Positions 1 through 11,253 of a stretch of DNA of 64,000 nt are shown in pieces. The notes beneath the pieces were generated by a model. The model worked only from the letters and a program-made list of their open reading frames with translations. It was not told the DNA's origin and did not search any database. Every line of letters starts with the position of its first letter. Positions within the stretch are counted from its first letter, which is position 1. Position numbers and translations under genes: made by a program. Source of the DNA: Epichloe hybrida (Eukaryota > Ascomycota > Sordariomycetes > Hypocreales > Clavicipitaceae); contig JAFEKR010000015.1 in assembly GCA_019022495.1 (NCBI GenBank), positions 1 through 64,000 of the forward strand. Reading direction: 5' to 3'.

Positions 1-408
1 CAGGCGATTGACATCCCACACATGCAGACTCTGGTCCATTCGCACGCGGTCAAGACCAACAGCGAGGAGACCGGTCGTGTTGAAAGCGACCGCTTGACAA
101 GTCCTAGACATCTTCAGCCCGATTTCAGCATAGGCATTGGAATTGTCGTCGATTTTCAAGAGGTTGATAATGCCAGATCCGGTTCCCACGGCCAAAAGGC
201 TAGTGTCGGCTGGCGACCAGTCGTAGGTTGTGAGGGGCGGGAAGTCATCGTGGCGGCTGAGCCTGGAATAGTCAAAACGCTGCTTATGCGCATATCCAGT
301 TGGCTCATAGAGTTGCACAACGCGGTGTTGTAGATTGATGTGAACGAAGCTGTCGACAGACGACTTCGGCGACCACTTGACCAGACCTGGTTCCGGGCGG
401 TCCATCAT
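1..408 (-). CDS. SEA4/MIOS-type WD40 protein, N-terminal 136 codons (cut by window edge)
   Basis: The 136 codons run from ATG at 408 to the window edge without a stop. The start is the first ATG after in-frame stops; a second ATG follows at once (405). The N-terminus resembles the start of the Mios/SEA4 family: a segment reading KWSP, then VHINLQHRVVQLYEP, then TTYDWSPADTSLLAVGTGSG, then a block with CQAVAFN, LLAVGLDRVR and HVWDVNRL. These correspond to the first WD40 blades, where human MIOS has the equivalent AWNP, LAAGLDKHR and IWD positions. In yeast and animals the family belongs to the SEA/GATOR2 complex, which works at the vacuole or lysosome in TORC1 signalling. The C-terminal part of this family is outside the window. 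The gene is divergent from EFG1. The family call rests on N-terminal similarity only. Confidence 0.72.
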   Translation of the reverse strand, partial: MMDRPEPGLVKWSPKSSVDSFVHINLQHRVVQLYEPTGYAHKQRFDYSRLSRHDDFPPLTTYDWSPADTSLLAVGTGSGIINLLKIDDNSNAYAEIGLKMSRTCQAVAFNTTGLLAVGLDRVRMDQSLHVWDVNRL

Positions 409-1060
409 GTGCGTACAGCGTACACAGTGGCACGAAATTGCTCGGCATGCAGTGATAAGCCCTTGACGGCTGCGTATGTCGATCCGAAAACCAGCTGAGA
501 AGAAACCGTGTTTGTGTGCTCCAGGTCAGTACAGTAAGCGTTGAAGGCTGGGGTGAGTATCGGATCGGACCAAGCCACGGGGATGAGACTGTTCAACTGC
601 CGCATGACTTCGCACAATGCCTTTTGGATGCGCCTCAATCAAGCAAGTCGCGCGTGAGATGTTGTCGTGCTGTTGTGCTGTTGTGCTGTTGTGCTGTCGT
701 GTGGAAATGAGTTGAGGCGAGATGTGGTGAGTTGGGTTGGTTGCTCTTGCTTCCTCCACAGTGCACACGCGCGCGCTTGGCTTCCGCATTGGCTGGGTGC
801 ATGGAGACTAGCCAGTGCTGATTGGCTCGTGTGGTGGCCCCAAGCCAACACGCCCAGGACCCCATTTCCGGTGAAGGAAAAATAAAAGCAAAAAAAAAAA
901 AAAAAGGTATCCAGCTTCGCTTTGTTTCGGAGAGTTGAACAAATCAAGCCTCATTCACACTGCAAAACTCCCCTCGAGCATCACGCAAGAAACTTTCCCC
1001 TTGAGTCCCTTGGCTGGCTTGTCGCGGAAGATTACGCAACAAATCGTCATTCATGCGAAA
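409..1060. promoter_or_regulatory. Divergent intergenic region, SEA4-like / EFG1
   Basis: This 652-bp spacer lies between two divergent start codons and should hold both promoters. It contains four tandem copies of an 8-bp unit (GTGCTGTT, 667-698, last copy GTGCTGTC) and an A-tract near 889-905. No convincing ORF was seen; the one extending upstream from EFG1 begins with TTG at 935. Confidence 0.5.
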
Positions 1061-2096
1061 ATGGGCATGAAGCGATCCTTCGCCGACGTGAACTCGCAGG
1101 ACCATGACAGCACTTCTCGGAGTGCAGCATCACGCGGAAACGGTTTCGACCCCAAACGGCGAAAGCAGCATGGCATCGGAAACCCCATGGCAAAAGAGGG
1201 CCGACAGGGCTTTGCGAAGAAAAGAATCCGCAATATTGAGCGACTGCTTGAACGGAACAAAGATCTGCCCGCCAATGTGCAAAACGACCTGCAACGAGAA
1301 TTGGCGACCCTGAAGGCTACTGTCTCGGACAAGTCATTCCATAGGAAGCGGAGCGCCATGATTTCTAAATACCACATGGTTCGGTTTTTTGGTATTTCGT
1401 CCGAGATAATGCTCTTCATATGTAGCACTTTGTTGCTAACACGCAGGCATTGCAGAGCGAAAAAAGGCCTCACGATTAGCAAAGCAAATCAGGCGCACGA
1501 TTGAACAGAACCCCGAGTCCGACGGTATCGACCATCTCAAACGCCAACTGCATATCGCCGAGGTGGATGAGGCATACACAGTTTACCACCCTCACATGGA
1601 ACCATATCACAGTTTGTACGGCAGTGTGAGGGCCGACAGTAAAGAGAAGCAGGACGGTAGGGAGTCAGAGGATGAAAAAATGAATCAGGCCCCAGCAGCC
1701 AAGGTAGCGCTCGACTCAGAAAGACCGCCCATGTGGTACGTCGTTGAGAAAACCATGGAGCAAGGCATCGAGGCACTGCAACAGCTACGAGAGCGGCGGC
1801 CCAGTGACGCCTCGGCATCTACCACAAAGCCATCGCGTGTGCCCAGCAAAGCATCACAAAGCAGGTCAGACAACAAAAAACAGGATAAACCCACAGCTCG
1901 TCACGCAGCCAACGAAAAGTCTGGGATCAAGGCCAAGGATGAAGCTACGTCTTGTAATCAAAAGCAAAAGCAAAAGCAAACTGGCGAGAAGACTGCGCTC
2001 AATCGCAGGGAACGAAGGCGCCTCATGCGCGAGGCTGAGGCCGAGAAGAATTCCGAGGACGAGGAAGAAGGTGGTGGTTTCTTTGAGGGGTTATAA
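1061..2096 (+). CDS. EFG1: rRNA-processing protein EFG1
   Basis: Two exons, 1061-1391 and 1456-2096, encode 323 aa. The 64-nt intron has donor GTATTT and branch GCTAAC. The acceptor at 1455 is chosen over the AG at 1446 because it gives MVRFFERKKASR, the pattern expected for this family. Upstream frame to 935 has only a TTG, so ATG 1061 ([10 protein letters not shown]) is the start. Residues 52-120 carry the EFG1 core: a basic [11 protein letters not shown] helix, an [13 protein letters not shown] helix, then [13 protein letters not shown]. The C-terminal half is Lys/Glu-rich and ends in [12 protein letters not shown] plus an acidic tail, typical of nucleolar proteins. In yeast Efg1 acts in early pre-rRNA cleavage and 18S maturation in the nucleolus. 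The family call is strong; the function is by homology. Confidence 0.88.
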
Positions 2097-2552
2097 GTTT
2101 GAGGCTCAAAAGCGAACTATAGAATCAAATTAGCGGGCGTTGATTTCAAATTCTGTATAATCCGAGGCTATATCATCTTCATTGACTTCCCATCTGAATA
2201 TTCCACAATGAAATTGAGGGACTCAACTATCAAGTAAAACTATCAAGTAAACCACACGTGCCCGAGCCGCCGGCGAGAACTCAAATTTGCGCGCAAGACT
2301 ACAAAGCACGTGCCAAACTCAGAACATCGCACCGACTTTGCGCATCTGCTTTCCCTTGATCCATCATCTTCATCTTTGCTTCACAGCAGCCGACTACGTC
2401 AGCTTATTTTTTTTTTGCCCCCGCAGTACCAAACACAAACCACCTCGCCCGAAAAGACGGGGGAAAAAGCTTCCTCCCCTCCCTCCCTCCCTCCACCCAA
2501 CCCAACCCAAGCAACAAGCTTGCTCTCATCGTCGGCCAATTTTCTCAAAGCC
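2097..2552. other. Intergenic, EFG1 3' end and promoter/leader of dsRBD gene
   Basis: This stretch of 456 bp has no supportable gene. From about 2390 it becomes pyrimidine-rich, with a T-tract at 2406-2416 and CCCT repeats near 2477-2494. This is usual for fungal promoters and leaders just ahead of a start codon. Confidence 0.4.
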
Positions 2553-2609
2553 ATGGCAGCAGGAGACACGGCTCTCCAGATCTGTGTGCCATGGGACAAG
2601 CTTCTGACA

Positions 2610-2612
2610 TAG
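2610..2612 (+). other. In-frame TAG between ATG 2553 and the dsRBD frame
   Basis: Reading from ATG 2553 gives 19 sense codons, then TAG, then an open frame straight into the annotated dsRBD protein. Codons on both sides look coding (PWDKLLT, then VQQQIAAEM). No GT-AG pair of viable intron length can remove the stop, and GTT after TAG is not a known strong readthrough context. Confidence 0.7.
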
Positions 2613-2636
2613 GTTCAGCAGCAGATCGCGGCGGAG

Positions 2637-3684
2637 ATGCAGACGGGCCAACCCGTCGCCCTCACACGATCGCAGCTCGAAGCAATCTCGGAATTCATCT
2701 CGTTCAACGACGAGCCCGACGTGAGCGACAAGGACTATGTGAGCCTCTTACTGCGTACGTGCATTTCCTCCCCCTCCCCAGCTACACATGAGAGCAAACT
2801 CTTTCCTCGTTCACAAAAGACACACAAAGGTCGCCGCTAACAGGGGCTTGTCGAGCAGAAAAGACACAGTCCCGTCGTCTGCTCGCGCCCGTGTTTGCGA
2901 ACCTGGGGCCCGTCAACATGCCCGTTGACGGCCATCTCGAGCCCCGCTGGCGATGCAGCTGCACGATACAGTCGTACGGCGAGTTTCCTCGTCGAGGGTT
3001 CGGCTTCTCGGCTGGCCAGCAGGCGCCCTTGTTCCAGTCGAAAAAGGTGTGTGTGGGGGGGTAAAAAAAAAAAGAGCCAAGTCAACTTCATCTCACTTTT
3101 TCTTTTTATGAAGCAAGCCTTGTCGGCCATGCTAACAGCCGTAACTCGGCTCATAGAATGCCAAGCAGTTTGCGGCCAAGCAGGCATTGGAATTCTTGTC
3201 GCACTCCCCGGGGAACAAGAGCTCCGTCATCCCGGTTCTCAACAACCAAAGACCGTTGTTGCCATCATCGCTGCCGCAAAAGCGCGCTCAGCCAATGTTG
3301 GAATCTCCGCCCAAGGCGAGGCTGATGCATACGCCGTCGCCAATGGCATCTCAAGCTATCCCAGAGGGTTCCTCCACTGCAGCGACGGCCTCGCCTCGCC
3401 AGTCATCCGTGTTTGAACAGGTCTCCCTCCTGACGGGGCGGCTGGGCGTCGACAGCCCGAGCTACAGAATAGAGCCGGACCCAGCAGGAGGAGACTATTT
3501 CTGTGGACGGCCCATCTTCAAGAATGGAGGGCGTGTTCCGCCGGATCTCGGCTTCGTTAGCGGCGTAGCGGGACTGGCGCAGGCAAAGCTGCGCGTTGCA
3601 GAAGAGGTGCTGGCTTGGGCCGAGGCGGAGCTACAGAGGCGGCAGGATATTTATCAAAGTCTGTGGGGGCCGCCGGCAACTTGA
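2637..3684 (+). CDS. Double-stranded RNA-binding-domain protein, start uncertain
   Basis: Exons 2637-2754, 2859-3046 and 3157-3684 encode 277 aa. Introns have donors GTACGT and GTGTGT; the second acceptor TCATAG is fixed by domain continuity. Residues about 52-118 form a dsRBD: GPVNMPVDGHLEPRWRCSC (first strands), then SYGEF, GFGFS and the closing helix KKNAKQFAAKQALEFL. The Lys pair and AK..AA..AL pattern is the RNA-binding helix signature. The C-terminal 150 aa are Ser/Pro-rich, then a helix that ends in LWGPPAT. The same frame is open upstream to a better-placed ATG at 2553 (MAAGDTALQICVPWDKLLT), but TAG at 2610-2612 interrupts it. The first downstream ATG (2637) is therefore annotated. 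The gene could be a real shortened form, a nonsense allele, or carry a sequencing error. No RNase or helicase domain is visible; function unknown beyond RNA binding. Confidence 0.68.
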
Positions 3685-4005
3685 GAAGTTCAGTTGGTTG
3701 CAGGCTCGAGCTTCTGCAGATGAATAGGAGTGCCACGGTAGATTGGCATATTGTACAATGGCCTGAGTGATACCTGGAAGACGAGGCGTGGGGATGCTTT
3801 GACGAACGGGGCTCATGATGACTGCTCAACGATGCTCACGACTTGCGGTTTTCCTCCTTTCTTTTTTGGTCGTCTTTTATTAACCGCCATTCATGACCAC
3901 GACGTCAACATGTTAATTGCGCAACAGGGCAGTCATCTATCTATCTGTGCTAGAATATGCTTCTTTTTTTTTCCCCAGACATCATCCGCATACGACATGC
4001 ACATC
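3685..4005. other. Convergent 3' intergenic region
   Basis: This 321-bp space lies between two convergent stop codons. It contains T-rich runs on the plus strand (3857-3880, 3962-3972) and no supportable gene. It presumably carries both poly(A) regions. Confidence 0.35.
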
Positions 4006-5009
4006 TCATCTTCCCCTTCCCCTGCCCCCCCGTCCACCGCTTCTCTTTCCCATCGGCACCACCATCTTCAAATCAGCCGGCAAGTCCGCCATCTTCTCAC
4101 CATGCTCCCACAAAACACCGACATCCGCCATTCTCCCCGCCACTCTCCTGAAATACCTCGTGCCCAGAACCCCTCCCTCCCCTCCGTCCGTCAAGATGAC
4201 ACCATTCTCGCTTCTCCACCACGCCACGCCCTCCTGAAGACTCCTCTCGATGTCGACCTCCACCAACAGCTCTGCATCTCTCCTCATGCCACTCACAGCC
4301 CCTTCCTCGGGCGTCTTGTCCGAACAGTGAATGTACGCTCTGTTCATGGACTTCAGTCCGCCTGATTCGAGTATCGCGTTCCAAAAAGCAAAGTACGTCC
4401 CGTGGACGACCTTGGCCGGGAAATCAGCATCCCCCAGCTTGATGGGGGTAAACAAGGCTTCCGAGTCCACTTCCAGAGAGTGTCCTTGGTTCGCGCGGAT
4501 GAGGTAATCCCCCGGCGACGCAGCATCCCGCGACCAACAAGGGTTGACGTCAGCCTTTGGCCTGAGAGTAAATCGTTTCTTGGAGTTGGTCTCCACAACG
4601 AATTTGATCTCGTCCAGAGAGACTTTCAAGCTTTTCAAGGGGCCCCATTGTAGCTAGCATCACGTATTAGCTACCTTACATTCGTTGTCTCCATCGATGA
4701 CAGCAACAGAATAGGCTACGTAACTTGCGAATCGCAGGAACCACGCCTGGAAATAGGAATGGGAGGAGGGGAGGGGGAACTAACCACCTTGTCCAAGGGC
4801 GCGAATCCTTCACCGTCAAGCTTAATCCCGACATTATCAGCCTGGTGTCTCAACAACTTGGATAGCGCTTTCGAAACCTGCACTTCCCTCCCTTCGCTTC
4901 TTCCGCCGCGACTGCCGCCGCCGCTACGGCCCCCTCTTCTGTTGGATTGAGAAGACGTTTGTGCTTTGTCCTCTAGATCCAGGTGTGCCTCTGGAATGTC
5001 TGCGGCCAT
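4006..5009 (-). CDS. TPT1: tRNA 2'-phosphotransferase (TPT1/KptA family)
   Basis: Two exons, 5009-4785 and 4653-4006, encode 290 aa. The intron has donor GTTAGT and acceptor GATGCTAG; the splice gives PLDKVLQWGPLKSLK, matching the winged N-lobe of the family. The enzyme removes the 2'-phosphate left at the tRNA splice junction, passing it to NAD+ to give ADP-ribose 1'',2''-cyclic phosphate. Catalytic positions are visible: Arg54-His55 in LSKLLRHQA, Arg128 in RANQGHS, HGT at 159-161, and Arg180 in SGGLKSMNRAYIH. This is the Arg-His-Arg-Arg set of Tpt1. The N-terminal 42 residues and the extreme C-terminus are Gly/Arg-rich (RGG-like), an extension absent from the bacterial enzyme and possibly RNA-binding. 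No catalytic residue is missing. Confidence 0.92.
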
Positions 5010-6024
5010 GGTTGTCGCGCCAGGCTCGTGGGCAAAAGAAAAGCTTTTGCCCTGTCGACGAAAGGTAGACGGTGGGGCACAATGGCGCCTAGTTTGCCAG
5101 CATTGAGCTGCGATGACCTGTCTTGTGATAATGATGAAGTTTTTATTGTTTCAGCGTGCTTAGGCCATGAAACGCGCGCGGGGGGGGACTAAGTGCTGAT
5201 GCTTTTCAATGAGGAACAATGTTCATTAAGCTTGTGAGCTGGAGGTTGTGGCAGCAATGAGAGGAGGCATGGGGAGGCAGCACAGTCCCCACTGCTGAGC
5301 CCACACAGTACTGCGTGAGTCACACGGCGCTGAGAAGCGTGTGGCAACGGGTATTGGGAACAAAACAAAAACCACGTTATTGTCTCGTCGGACGCGGAGG
5401 GGGAGCAGGAGAAATAAGTCACGACTATTCTTATCGATGCATACCTAGGAAAATTGGTGAGAAAAGGACAAATCGCAGCATGCACAAATTCACGCCTCAA
5501 GCACTACGAGCCGGAATCCTGGAACAGTACTAAACAAATCCTGTCAAGACTCGGCAAATAATGTACATGAGATGACTATTCGTCCACCCATACCAGTCAA
5601 AAATGCAAACCCCCGAGGTCGTTAGGCCAACTCTCATTGACAATGCATTTCATCACGTTCGTTGATGCAGTCCTGAGTGGTACGCATACCCAGCTTCGAG
5701 AATCGTGTCAAAATGATTCATTTTATGTGTTTTTTCTGTGCGCAATGTGTAAACATCATTTTATACAGAGTCCAAATGAGAGAAGAAGAATTTCAAGAGT
5801 CGTCGTAGAATGAGGAAAAAGCATGGTTACGAAAAAGCGTTTCAACAGCTTTTCGTCTTCGTCAATCATCAACGTTGAAAATAAACAAGGGACAAGTAGT
5901 AACAGACGACGTCGTATCTCCTTCAGGCACCATTAAACAAGAAGGACAGACATATGCGCCCGCGAAGAATTCGAGACATGTACATTGTAGGCGTAAGTTG
6001 TGAAGGGCTTGGTGAGGCAGAATA
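5010..6024. other. Intergenic, TPT1 promoter and 3' end of next gene
   Basis: This stretch of 1015 bp holds no ORF I can support. It should contain the TPT1 promoter (near 5010-5300) and the 3'-UTR of the minus-strand gene beginning at 6025. Base composition is ordinary, and no repeat longer than a few bases was noticed. Confidence 0.4.
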
Positions 6025-9000
6025 TCATCTGTAAGCTCCCAAGGTGGCGCTGGAATTCGTGGATATGAAGCTGTCACCGTTTCTGCGCGTACTGAGGCTG
6101 CTAGCCCTGGCATGCGTTGTTCCTTTGCTCAGTGGGGCACCGTGCCTCTGCGTGAGTGCATGGCCAGTGCCGTCATTCATGTCATGTTCCGCTGGCTGTC
6201 TGTCAAGATACCTCCTCGGGGACACGCCGTTAGACCCCGGTGATCCCCCTGAGCGGGCCGAGTGAAGATTCGTGGAAAGAAACCGACGACGGGGCAGCGC
6301 TGGTGGGATTTGTAATGACGCGTCACAAGGCGCTGGTTGTGATCCCGCTGGACACTCTCGTCCCTGGGCTCTGAACATACTTACATCAGTGCCAGCCCGA
6401 GACGGAGGTCGGAATTTTCCACCGTTGGCCTCTTCGCCTACGGTGCCGCGACGGCTCCTGCCCAGAATTGTTGGGTGCCGGCTCTCTTCGGGTTCTTCGG
6501 TTCCTGCACGTCGAGATCGTAGCACAGATGGCGTTCGGGTGAGATCCGGCTCCTCCGTGCCGGCCCTTCTGGTGCGCGCAATCATTAGGGAAGATCGTCT
6601 TGAATAATTGCCGTTGCCATCCACAGGTGTGTTTGGCATCGAGCCAGTGCTTCTTGGTGTGGGCAGAGTGGTGCCGTTTAGAAGCAGACTTCGCCGCTCT
6701 TCGAACTTGGACAATGCCCTAGGGCTGCTGCTCGGTTTCGGTATGGCTTGCTCCACAACACTTGCTCGTCTCGGCGCCGGTAGACCGCTGAATGATTTTG
6801 GCACAGTTGGAGTTGCCGGCCCATCATGTTGTGTAATCACGGGAAAATTCATTTCTGTAGGTGGCTGCGCTGTGCCCTCCCCAAGCGCGACGCACAACTC
6901 CGTAAGACTCCGACAGACAGAGTCGGCTTTTCTACGCAGTTGGCGATCAACAACAGCTCCGCCAGCACCGATGACACTTGCCGCTCCAGATACAGGGCCT
7001 GTTTGGCCCGGACTACCCATCATGGATGAAAGCGACATGGCATCGTTGGCAGCCGCCTCCAGTGCTTGATAGACCTCTGGGCTCAAGAATGGTTTCGATT
7101 TGGCCAGGGCTGCATGCAGTATCGGATGGGCCTCCTTTTGCGAAGTTGTCGTAGTCGATGATGACTCTGCCACCTGTCCGGGCCCTTGTCGTTTGGGAGA
7201 CATGGACATGGTGGTTACCGTCGTTGTGGCTGTTGCAGGACGCTCCTCCGCTAGTCTGGAGACGGCAGCCCCGGATGTGGAAGGAAGCTTGCCGGTCAGT
7301 TCGAGTCTGTGAATTCTTGATTTCAGGTCGTCCAGCTCATCCCAAACCGTAGAAGGCGCAGTAGTTGACGCAGTAGACTCAGTCCCCTCCACGCCATGAA
7401 TCAACTCTGATCCCGTCCTGTTCTGGAAATCTACTGCCTTGATCAACGGCGATGAGCCGTAGTTTCTGCTGTAACTCAGGCCGGAAGCCTTGTACCCAGA
7501 GGTCCGGCCACCCACAGTCGAGTTGCTCTCCGTTATTGACGCGCGCCTGCGCGCATAAACGCTTCCTTCCTGGCCACTGTCGTTTCCGACAACGGATCTT
7601 GCTGAAAGAGGAGAAGGGCGCAAGTTGGGGCCACCAGATCGAGTTCGCAAAATCTCGTCTCCAGGATGGACAGAAAGCGCCTTCTCTCGGTTTGGGGAGC
7701 GGAATGTCGTGGTGAGGGAGACTGCACTGGCCTGGTCATCTTCGAGATACTTCAATCGAGGTCTGTCTAGCTGATCTGACAACCGACGTCTTACTTTTGG
7801 CGGCGACGTAGGATGATGATATGCGGCAATGACGGTAGACACAGGACGTCGATGGTTGCTTTTTCTCAGTCCGGACTATGTGCTTGTAAGTAATTATGCA
7901 CCAACATGGTGCGCAGATTAAAGGAACTATACTTACGACAGGAGTCAAGGTATCGTCCAGATCACACGCTGCTCTTTCCGACAGGAGATTTCCCTTCATA
8001 TGTCGAATTGGTTCTTCGCGAGCAATTCTTAGAAAAACATCTCCAGTGTCATCGCATCGATCAGAGTCGCCGATGTTAAACGGAGGAGCAGCCGATTGAG
8101 CAGGTCTGCCCTCCAAGACAGACTGGGACTGTTCCTGCGGGGGCGAATGTGCAAAAGAATCGCCCACGTCGTATGGGCGAGGGGTGAAATTCATGTCCTT
8201 TGTTAGGCTCTTACGAGAGCCCGACGATCGGAATGACCGTATGGGCGGGACTCGACCTGGTGTTGGTGCGCTGATTTGTATGCTTTGCCGTTTGCCTGCT
8301 GACTTGTATGAGATGGGCGGGCGATGAGATGGTGAGTATCGACTCTCATCTGATGAGCTGGACTGGGATAATCGCTTGGGGAGAAGCAACTCTAGTTGAC
8401 CCTGTCTGCTGTCCTCGGCGGTAGATGTTTCAGCAGCGGGCGGAGGCTGAGGGGCGAATTGAGTGACGGCCTGAACAGCCTGAACAGCCTGAAGCCGGTG
8501 AGAGCTGAGAGCTGAAGGCGGCCCGTCCGAGGTTGAGGCTCCGTTCGAGCTACACGAGGCAGGTCCTCGACGAGTGAGATACTTGAAAGAAACGGTGCCG
8601 GAGGATGCAGACGGCGGTATCGTTTGATCGGCGTTGACAGGTCCGGATTCGGGACAAGAGGTGGGTCGTTGTGTCGGGTTTGGCGAATTTTCGGGAGGCG
8701 ATGACCAAGTTGTCAACGAAGGGTGATGAGCGACGTGGTGAGATGATGCTCGAGAACGCACGCCGACGCTGGGAGGGGAGTTTGCCACAGATGATGCGGT
8801 TGACGAGGAGAATAGTCTTCTGGAACAGGAGCGTGTCGCCTCCGAGTCTGCACCTGCGTCTGAAATGGCGTCCACTTGTACGTTTGCGATGTTGTCGGGG
8901 ATCGATGGGGCAGGTTGTTGCTCGGACGCCGGATTGGGCGAGATTGACGAAGGGGGAGCGAGATGCGGGTGCTGCTGCACTTGGCTCCGGAGGCGGCGGC

Positions 9001-9673
9001 CAGGATGCTTGTGGTGGTGCAAGTATTGTTGAGAGGGGGGGGATGATGATGACGCCGGGGCGGCTGGTCCGGTCTTTAAGTCTGCAGGGCGATGGGACGG
9101 CAGCTTTGATGGAATATGATTCTGCCTATTATGTGAATGCAGTTTTAGCGAAGGAGAGTTGTGGTCGCTGGCGCTGGTGTTGACGTCGGCATCGACATGG
9201 TCATGGCGGGCTAGGACAGAGTGGTTGTTGGGAGATGGGGACTTGGGGGACGGGGACGAGAGCGATGGAAGTGAGGGTGAAGAAGTCGAGCGAGGGCATG
9301 AGCATGAAACCGCGCATGCGTCTTCCATCTCGACCCTGGTCGATGTTACAGTGGTTGTCGAGGCGCTGGCTGTGTCTTTGGGCGGACCCGCGCCTGTGGT
9401 GGTGCCTGTGGTGGTGCCTGTGGTGTTGCCTGCGGTGTTGCCTGCGGGGTTGCCCGTGGCGCCTGTCGTTGCCCCCGTAGCCGTGCCTGGGCCTGTGCCC
9501 CTGCCCCTGCCGCTGGTCCTGCTCCTGCTGCTCATGCCCCCCCCGCTTGCTGTTCGGCGGACGGCTTGCCCTGCATCCGCACCAAAGGCGCGGGCGGAAC
9601 TCGACGTGGACCTCTTATCCAAGTGCTGGCGGCGGCCAACAAAGGCCGTTGTGAGAACGAGCGACTCCGTCAT
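6025..9673 (-). CDS. Conserved ascomycete low-complexity protein, 1195 aa
   Basis: Two exons, 9673-7937 and 7875-6025, are joined in phase 0. The intron of 61 nt has donor GTAAGT and acceptor ACATAG; the join reads DDTLTPV then SGLRKSNHRRPVST. ATG 9673 (MTESLVLTTAFVGRRQ) is chosen because the frame upstream starts with TTG (9841). The protein is Ser/Thr/Pro-rich and mostly disordered. Ordered islands include KVRRRLSDQLDRPRLKYLED, a short coiled coil VWDELDDLKSRIHRLELTG, and a helical block (ILHAALAKSKPFLSPEVYQAL to SVCRSLTELCVALG). A Thr/Gly repeat lies near residues 60-100 and three imperfect RRAGTEEP-type repeats near the C-terminal third. No transmembrane segment, signal peptide or catalytic motif was seen. 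Similar proteins occur across filamentous ascomycetes as hypothetical proteins; I do not know the function. Confidence 0.75.
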
Positions 9674-10405
9674 CCTGTCAAACGATGCTGCATGCTGTCT
9701 GTTCAACAAGCTGCATGCATTAATCAATCTCGCAGGCGACAAACGCCGGCCACTGGGTGTTTGCAGCTGCCCGCGCCAGATGATGCTGCGATGGGGTTTT
9801 GTTTGCTCGATCAGTGAGGCGGAGAGCCGCGTGTCTGACAATTAGAGCAGTCAAGAACTCTCTTTCCTTTTCAGCCCGGATGGCAAAATCGTGGACGTGA
9901 GACAGCTCCCCAAAATCACTACTGCCACTTGTGCGGGACAAGACTATGGCTATGGCCTGGCCACACTGTGCTTTTCGACCTGACGGGCGAGAGCGAGCCC
10001 CAAAGAAAAGAAAGAAGAAGAAGAAAGGCCAACGCTGATGGCGAAATGGGAAGGTGAGAAGGTGAGGGCGAGCAGCCTGTCCACGCTGTCCACGGCTGCC
10101 ACAAGTCCTTGTTCACGGATTCGCTATCCAAGGCCCTCTGGCAAATGCGATGCCAAATGCAAAAAAAGAGAAGAAGGAATGTAAATGATTCTGAGGGTGT
10201 GTGACGTGCCTTTCGTCTAAGAATGATAGCAGCGAGCGAGGAGAATACTCGGACAAAATAAAGGAGAAGGAGACGTTAAGGCACGCATGAGAGAGGCGGG
10301 CGACAATCACGCCGCACGGCAGATTCGAGCACGCAAAACCCGCAACCCTTGCCGACAGACAGAGAAAACATTGATAGCGTTATTAATGTTATTTCGTTCA
10401 CACAG

Positions 10406-10627
10406 GTGTTCGAGCCGTCCCAAGGGAGCCAACGTGCATATAGCCATCCCATGGCGCCCCTTGAAATTTGGGCCAGGGCCCGGCAATTATGGGAGACGGT
10501 CGTGATGTGCACGACGATGAACCACTTTGACCACGCTGCACTTGCCATGCAGCATGACCAGCGACTGAAGCAGCATAGCGTCATGCGTTTCGTTCAGCTC
10601 CAAAAGCAACTAGAGACTACTCCGTAG
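10406..10627 (+). CDS. Candidate terminal exon of a small unrecognised gene
   Basis: An acceptor-like TTCACACAG precedes an open stretch of 74 codons that ends in TAG. The translation looks like a helical protein segment (for example PLEIWARARQLWETVV, then HFDHAALAMQHDQRL and MRFVQLQKQLE), with low-complexity absent. No start exon could be settled; one possibility is ATG 10147 with donor GTAAAT at 10183. No family is recognised. It may be coincidence, since the opposite strand is also open here. Confidence 0.25.
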   Translation: MFEPSQGSQRAYSHPMAPLEIWARARQLWETVVMCTTMNHFDHAALAMQHDQRLKQHSVMRFVQLQKQLETTP

Positions 10628-10668
10628 AGGACCGCTCGGCTATCAGCCTTCAACGTCTATTCAATGAC

Positions 10669-10716
10669 TTTGCTCAGTATCTTGCTCAGTGTCTTGCTCA
10701 CCATCTTGCTCCGTAT
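10669..10716. repeat. 12-bp tandem repeat, 4 copies
   Basis: Four imperfect copies of CTTGCTCAGTGT lie head to tail. They are followed at 10734-10757 by three copies of the 8-mer ACGTCCAG. Short non-coding minisatellite. Confidence 0.7.
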
Positions 10717-11225
10717 CCCAGATGTCCATCCATACGTCCAGACGTCCAGACGTCCGGCTAAGTCTATTATGCTTGATACGGACAATGTACATATGTACAT
10801 ACATACGGACTAGGCCCAGTGCGAGCCAGCGTGCCTCATACATATGATATTGCTTTTTTGTGTGCTTGCAGTAGCTCGACGCACCCGAGCGGACAGCGGA
10901 CGACACAGTAAAGTTCGTTTCGTATCCAGTATCCAGGGTGGAGCCTCTGAATCCTTAATGTAGGTAGTCGGTAGTCTGTAGGCGGCGAAGAATTGTCTTT
11001 GCATGCTAAGCAATATGCCAGGCGCCACAGTGTGTTAGTGCGAGCTCACACTCGCAGTCAGTCTGTCGGTCAATGAGCTACAGGGGCTATGCTGACCATA
11101 CATACAATGCTATATGTACGGGGTACGGGGCTCTGCCCCTGGATATTACGAGCTTTGCTGGAGCCGAGATTTACTGTAACCCCCCAGCGGGGACACTTTG
11201 TGGAGTGAAGCAGCCCGGACCACAG

Positions 11226-11253
11226 ACCACGGACCACGGACCACGGACCACGG
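11226..11253. repeat. 7-bp tandem repeat, 4 copies
   Basis: Four exact copies of ACCACGG lie in the gene-poor spacer, with no coding context. Confidence 0.65.

Noticed and set aside
1441..1446. EFG1 intron acceptor at 1446
   Set aside because: It keeps the frame but adds GIA inside the conserved MVRFFERKK motif; the AG at 1455 restores the motif exactly.
9159..9845. 228-codon plus-strand frame with Pro/Val repeats
   Set aside because: Antisense shadow of the Thr/Gly repeat in the 1195-aa protein.
10669..11253. Clustered short direct repeats considered as a CRISPR-like array
   Set aside because: Units are 7-12 bp and head to tail without unique spacers; the genome is eukaryotic.
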